Assembly (NCBI GenBank): GCA_002803225.1
Contig: NXFV01000304.1
Coordinates: 1-47,434, forward strand
DNA from: Gamarada debralockiae
Lineage: Eukaryota; Ascomycota; Leotiomycetes; Helotiales; Hyphodiscaceae
Length of the DNA: 47,434 nt
Direction: 5' to 3'
This document shows, in pieces, positions 46,523 to 47,434 of this stretch; the first letter of the stretch is position 1, and every line of letters starts with the position of its first letter. The notes below the pieces were generated by a model, which worked only from the letters and a program-made list of their open reading frames with translations, did no database searches and had not been told where the DNA came from. The position numbers and the translations under genes are program-made.

Positions 46523-47434
46523 ATGGCGCCAACACTACGTGATCAAACGTTCCGAACTCCATCCCCCGAACCTCTTGCCGGCAAAGAAGCTACTACTACG
46601 AGAAAGTGCAAATTCTTCGACGCATTAGCTCATAATACTAGCACGAAGTCACTACGTTCTATTTCGAAGGATGTTAAGATTTCAGAGAGTTGTGGCCGAA
46701 AATGGAAGAAACAATATGAAAATATGGGTTCCCTTGCAAAGAGAAAGACTCGGCCGACGTCTACAATCCTTGGACACAAGTCTCGTGTCTCGAAAGCGAC
46801 CTGTAAGATGCTTGTTTCGCCGTCTCGAAATCTTGTCCGAAAACAGCCTCTCGAAGCACAGATACCATTCCACAATATAAAGGTTCAAAAGCGTCAACTA
46901 TAGCGTATGCTCAAGAGACATACTAAGGGAGGTGGCCGGTACAAATGCGCCTTTATCGAGAAGACTATCTCTATGAAAAACCGTCAAATCAGAGGCACAT
47001 ATGGTAATGACCATGTTTACGATCCTCTCTTCGGATTCTTCGATTATATCGTCTATACAGATGAAGCACACATCGACCCAACATCACAGGCTTAGGGCAG
47101 AGTACTTCGAGAGCAAGGAACACGAGATAATCTAGAGAATATTGAAGAGAGGCCACCACTCAAGGGTGTCCGGTTTCATATCGCTGCTTGGATTAGTTGG
47201 TAGGGGAAAGCACCTAAGTTACGGTTTTATAATGATGAGCAAGACTCTGTGGAGCGTCCTCCTATGCCTCCAAAGCCTCGCCGGCGTCCAAAAACCGAGA
47301 CAGACGAAGAATACGCTAAGCGTTTGAAGGAATGGGAAGCATCGAAGCCTCATGATATCGAGGTCAAAGTTTAAGGCAATGCAATGACTCAAAAGTACTA
47401 CGTGGAGAACCTCTTGCCTATGTACGTCGATGCT
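46523..47434 (+). pseudogene. Tc1/mariner-type transposase, RIP-like stops, runs off the window
   Basis: From ATG 46523 (MAPTLRDQTFRTPSPEPLAG) it follows a widespread fungal Tc1/mariner (DDE) transposase. An HTH region (DVKISESCGRKWKKQYENMG) is followed by CKMLVSPSRNLVRKQPLEAQ, the first catalytic Asp in YTDEAHIDPTS, LREQGTRDNLENIEERP, HIAAWISW, then FYNDEQDSVERPP and KPRRRPKTETDEEYAKRLKE, and GNAMTQKYYVENLLPMYVDA at the window end. TAG interrupts after KRQL (46901-46903), after TSQA and after ISW, and TAA after IEVKV. At least the stops after KRQL and TSQA fit CAG-to-TAG. The element's right end and its terminal repeats are outside the window, so its limits are unknown. Confidence 0.85.

Overview
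The window comes from a filamentous ascomycete. The genes are split by many 43-120 nt GT-AG introns with CTAAC/CTGAY-like branch points, and the families are typical of Pezizomycotina: HET, NACHT-C2H2, DUF7896, fungal LtrA, ascomycete laccase, P450, GMC oxidoreductase and fungal transcription-factor regulatory domains. Several families look closest to Leotiomycetes; that placement is inference from memory. No tRNA, rRNA or CRISPR was found.

Layout. 455-3837 (-): HLTF/RAD5-type SNF2 ATPase, apparently decayed. 4213-13532 (+): NACHT NTPase gene with C-terminal C2H2 fingers, cut in two by a 6,051-bp element (5535-11585). The element has near-identical ~41-bp terminal inverted repeats and a TA target duplication. 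Removing it with one TA rejoins the NACHT reading frame exactly between the P-loop half and the Walker B half. It holds an intact, intron-free, GC-rich HET-domain gene and a coiled-coil gene, but no recognisable complete transposase. 13690-16162 (+): DUF7896 zinc-binding protein. 16163-18620: gene-poor, with a perfect 49-bp inverted repeat. 18621-19899 (-): SDR split by a 247-bp solo LTR. 20939-22557 (+): ALDH pseudogene. 23423-24733 (+): intact reticulon. 25154-25596 (-): small lysine-rich protein. 26464-28290 (-): decayed P450. 28630-30702 (-): GMC oxidoreductase that appears intact. 30703-33892: gene-free, with two TA-flanked MITEs. 33893-36055 (+): intact laccase-like multicopper oxidase. 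37658-39367 (+): transcription-factor-like protein. 39417-39790 (-): P450 C-terminal fragment. 41868-43743 (-): LtrA-family membrane protein. 44242-46466 (-): decayed transcription-factor regulatory domain, next to a decayed Tc1/mariner-type transposase that runs off the window (46523-47434).

How it fits together. This is an accessory, repeat-invaded region. Its oxidoreductases (SDR, ALDH, two P450s, GMC, laccase) could be remnants of a catabolic or secondary-metabolite set, of which only GMC and laccase read cleanly. Many premature stops are CAG/CAA to TAG/TAA or TGG to TAG/TGA, consistent with RIP-like C-to-T decay. Several genes also carry single-base frame breaks that could be decay or assembly errors. 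The most notable object is the TIR-bounded element, which places a HET incompatibility-type gene inside an NLR-like NACHT gene.
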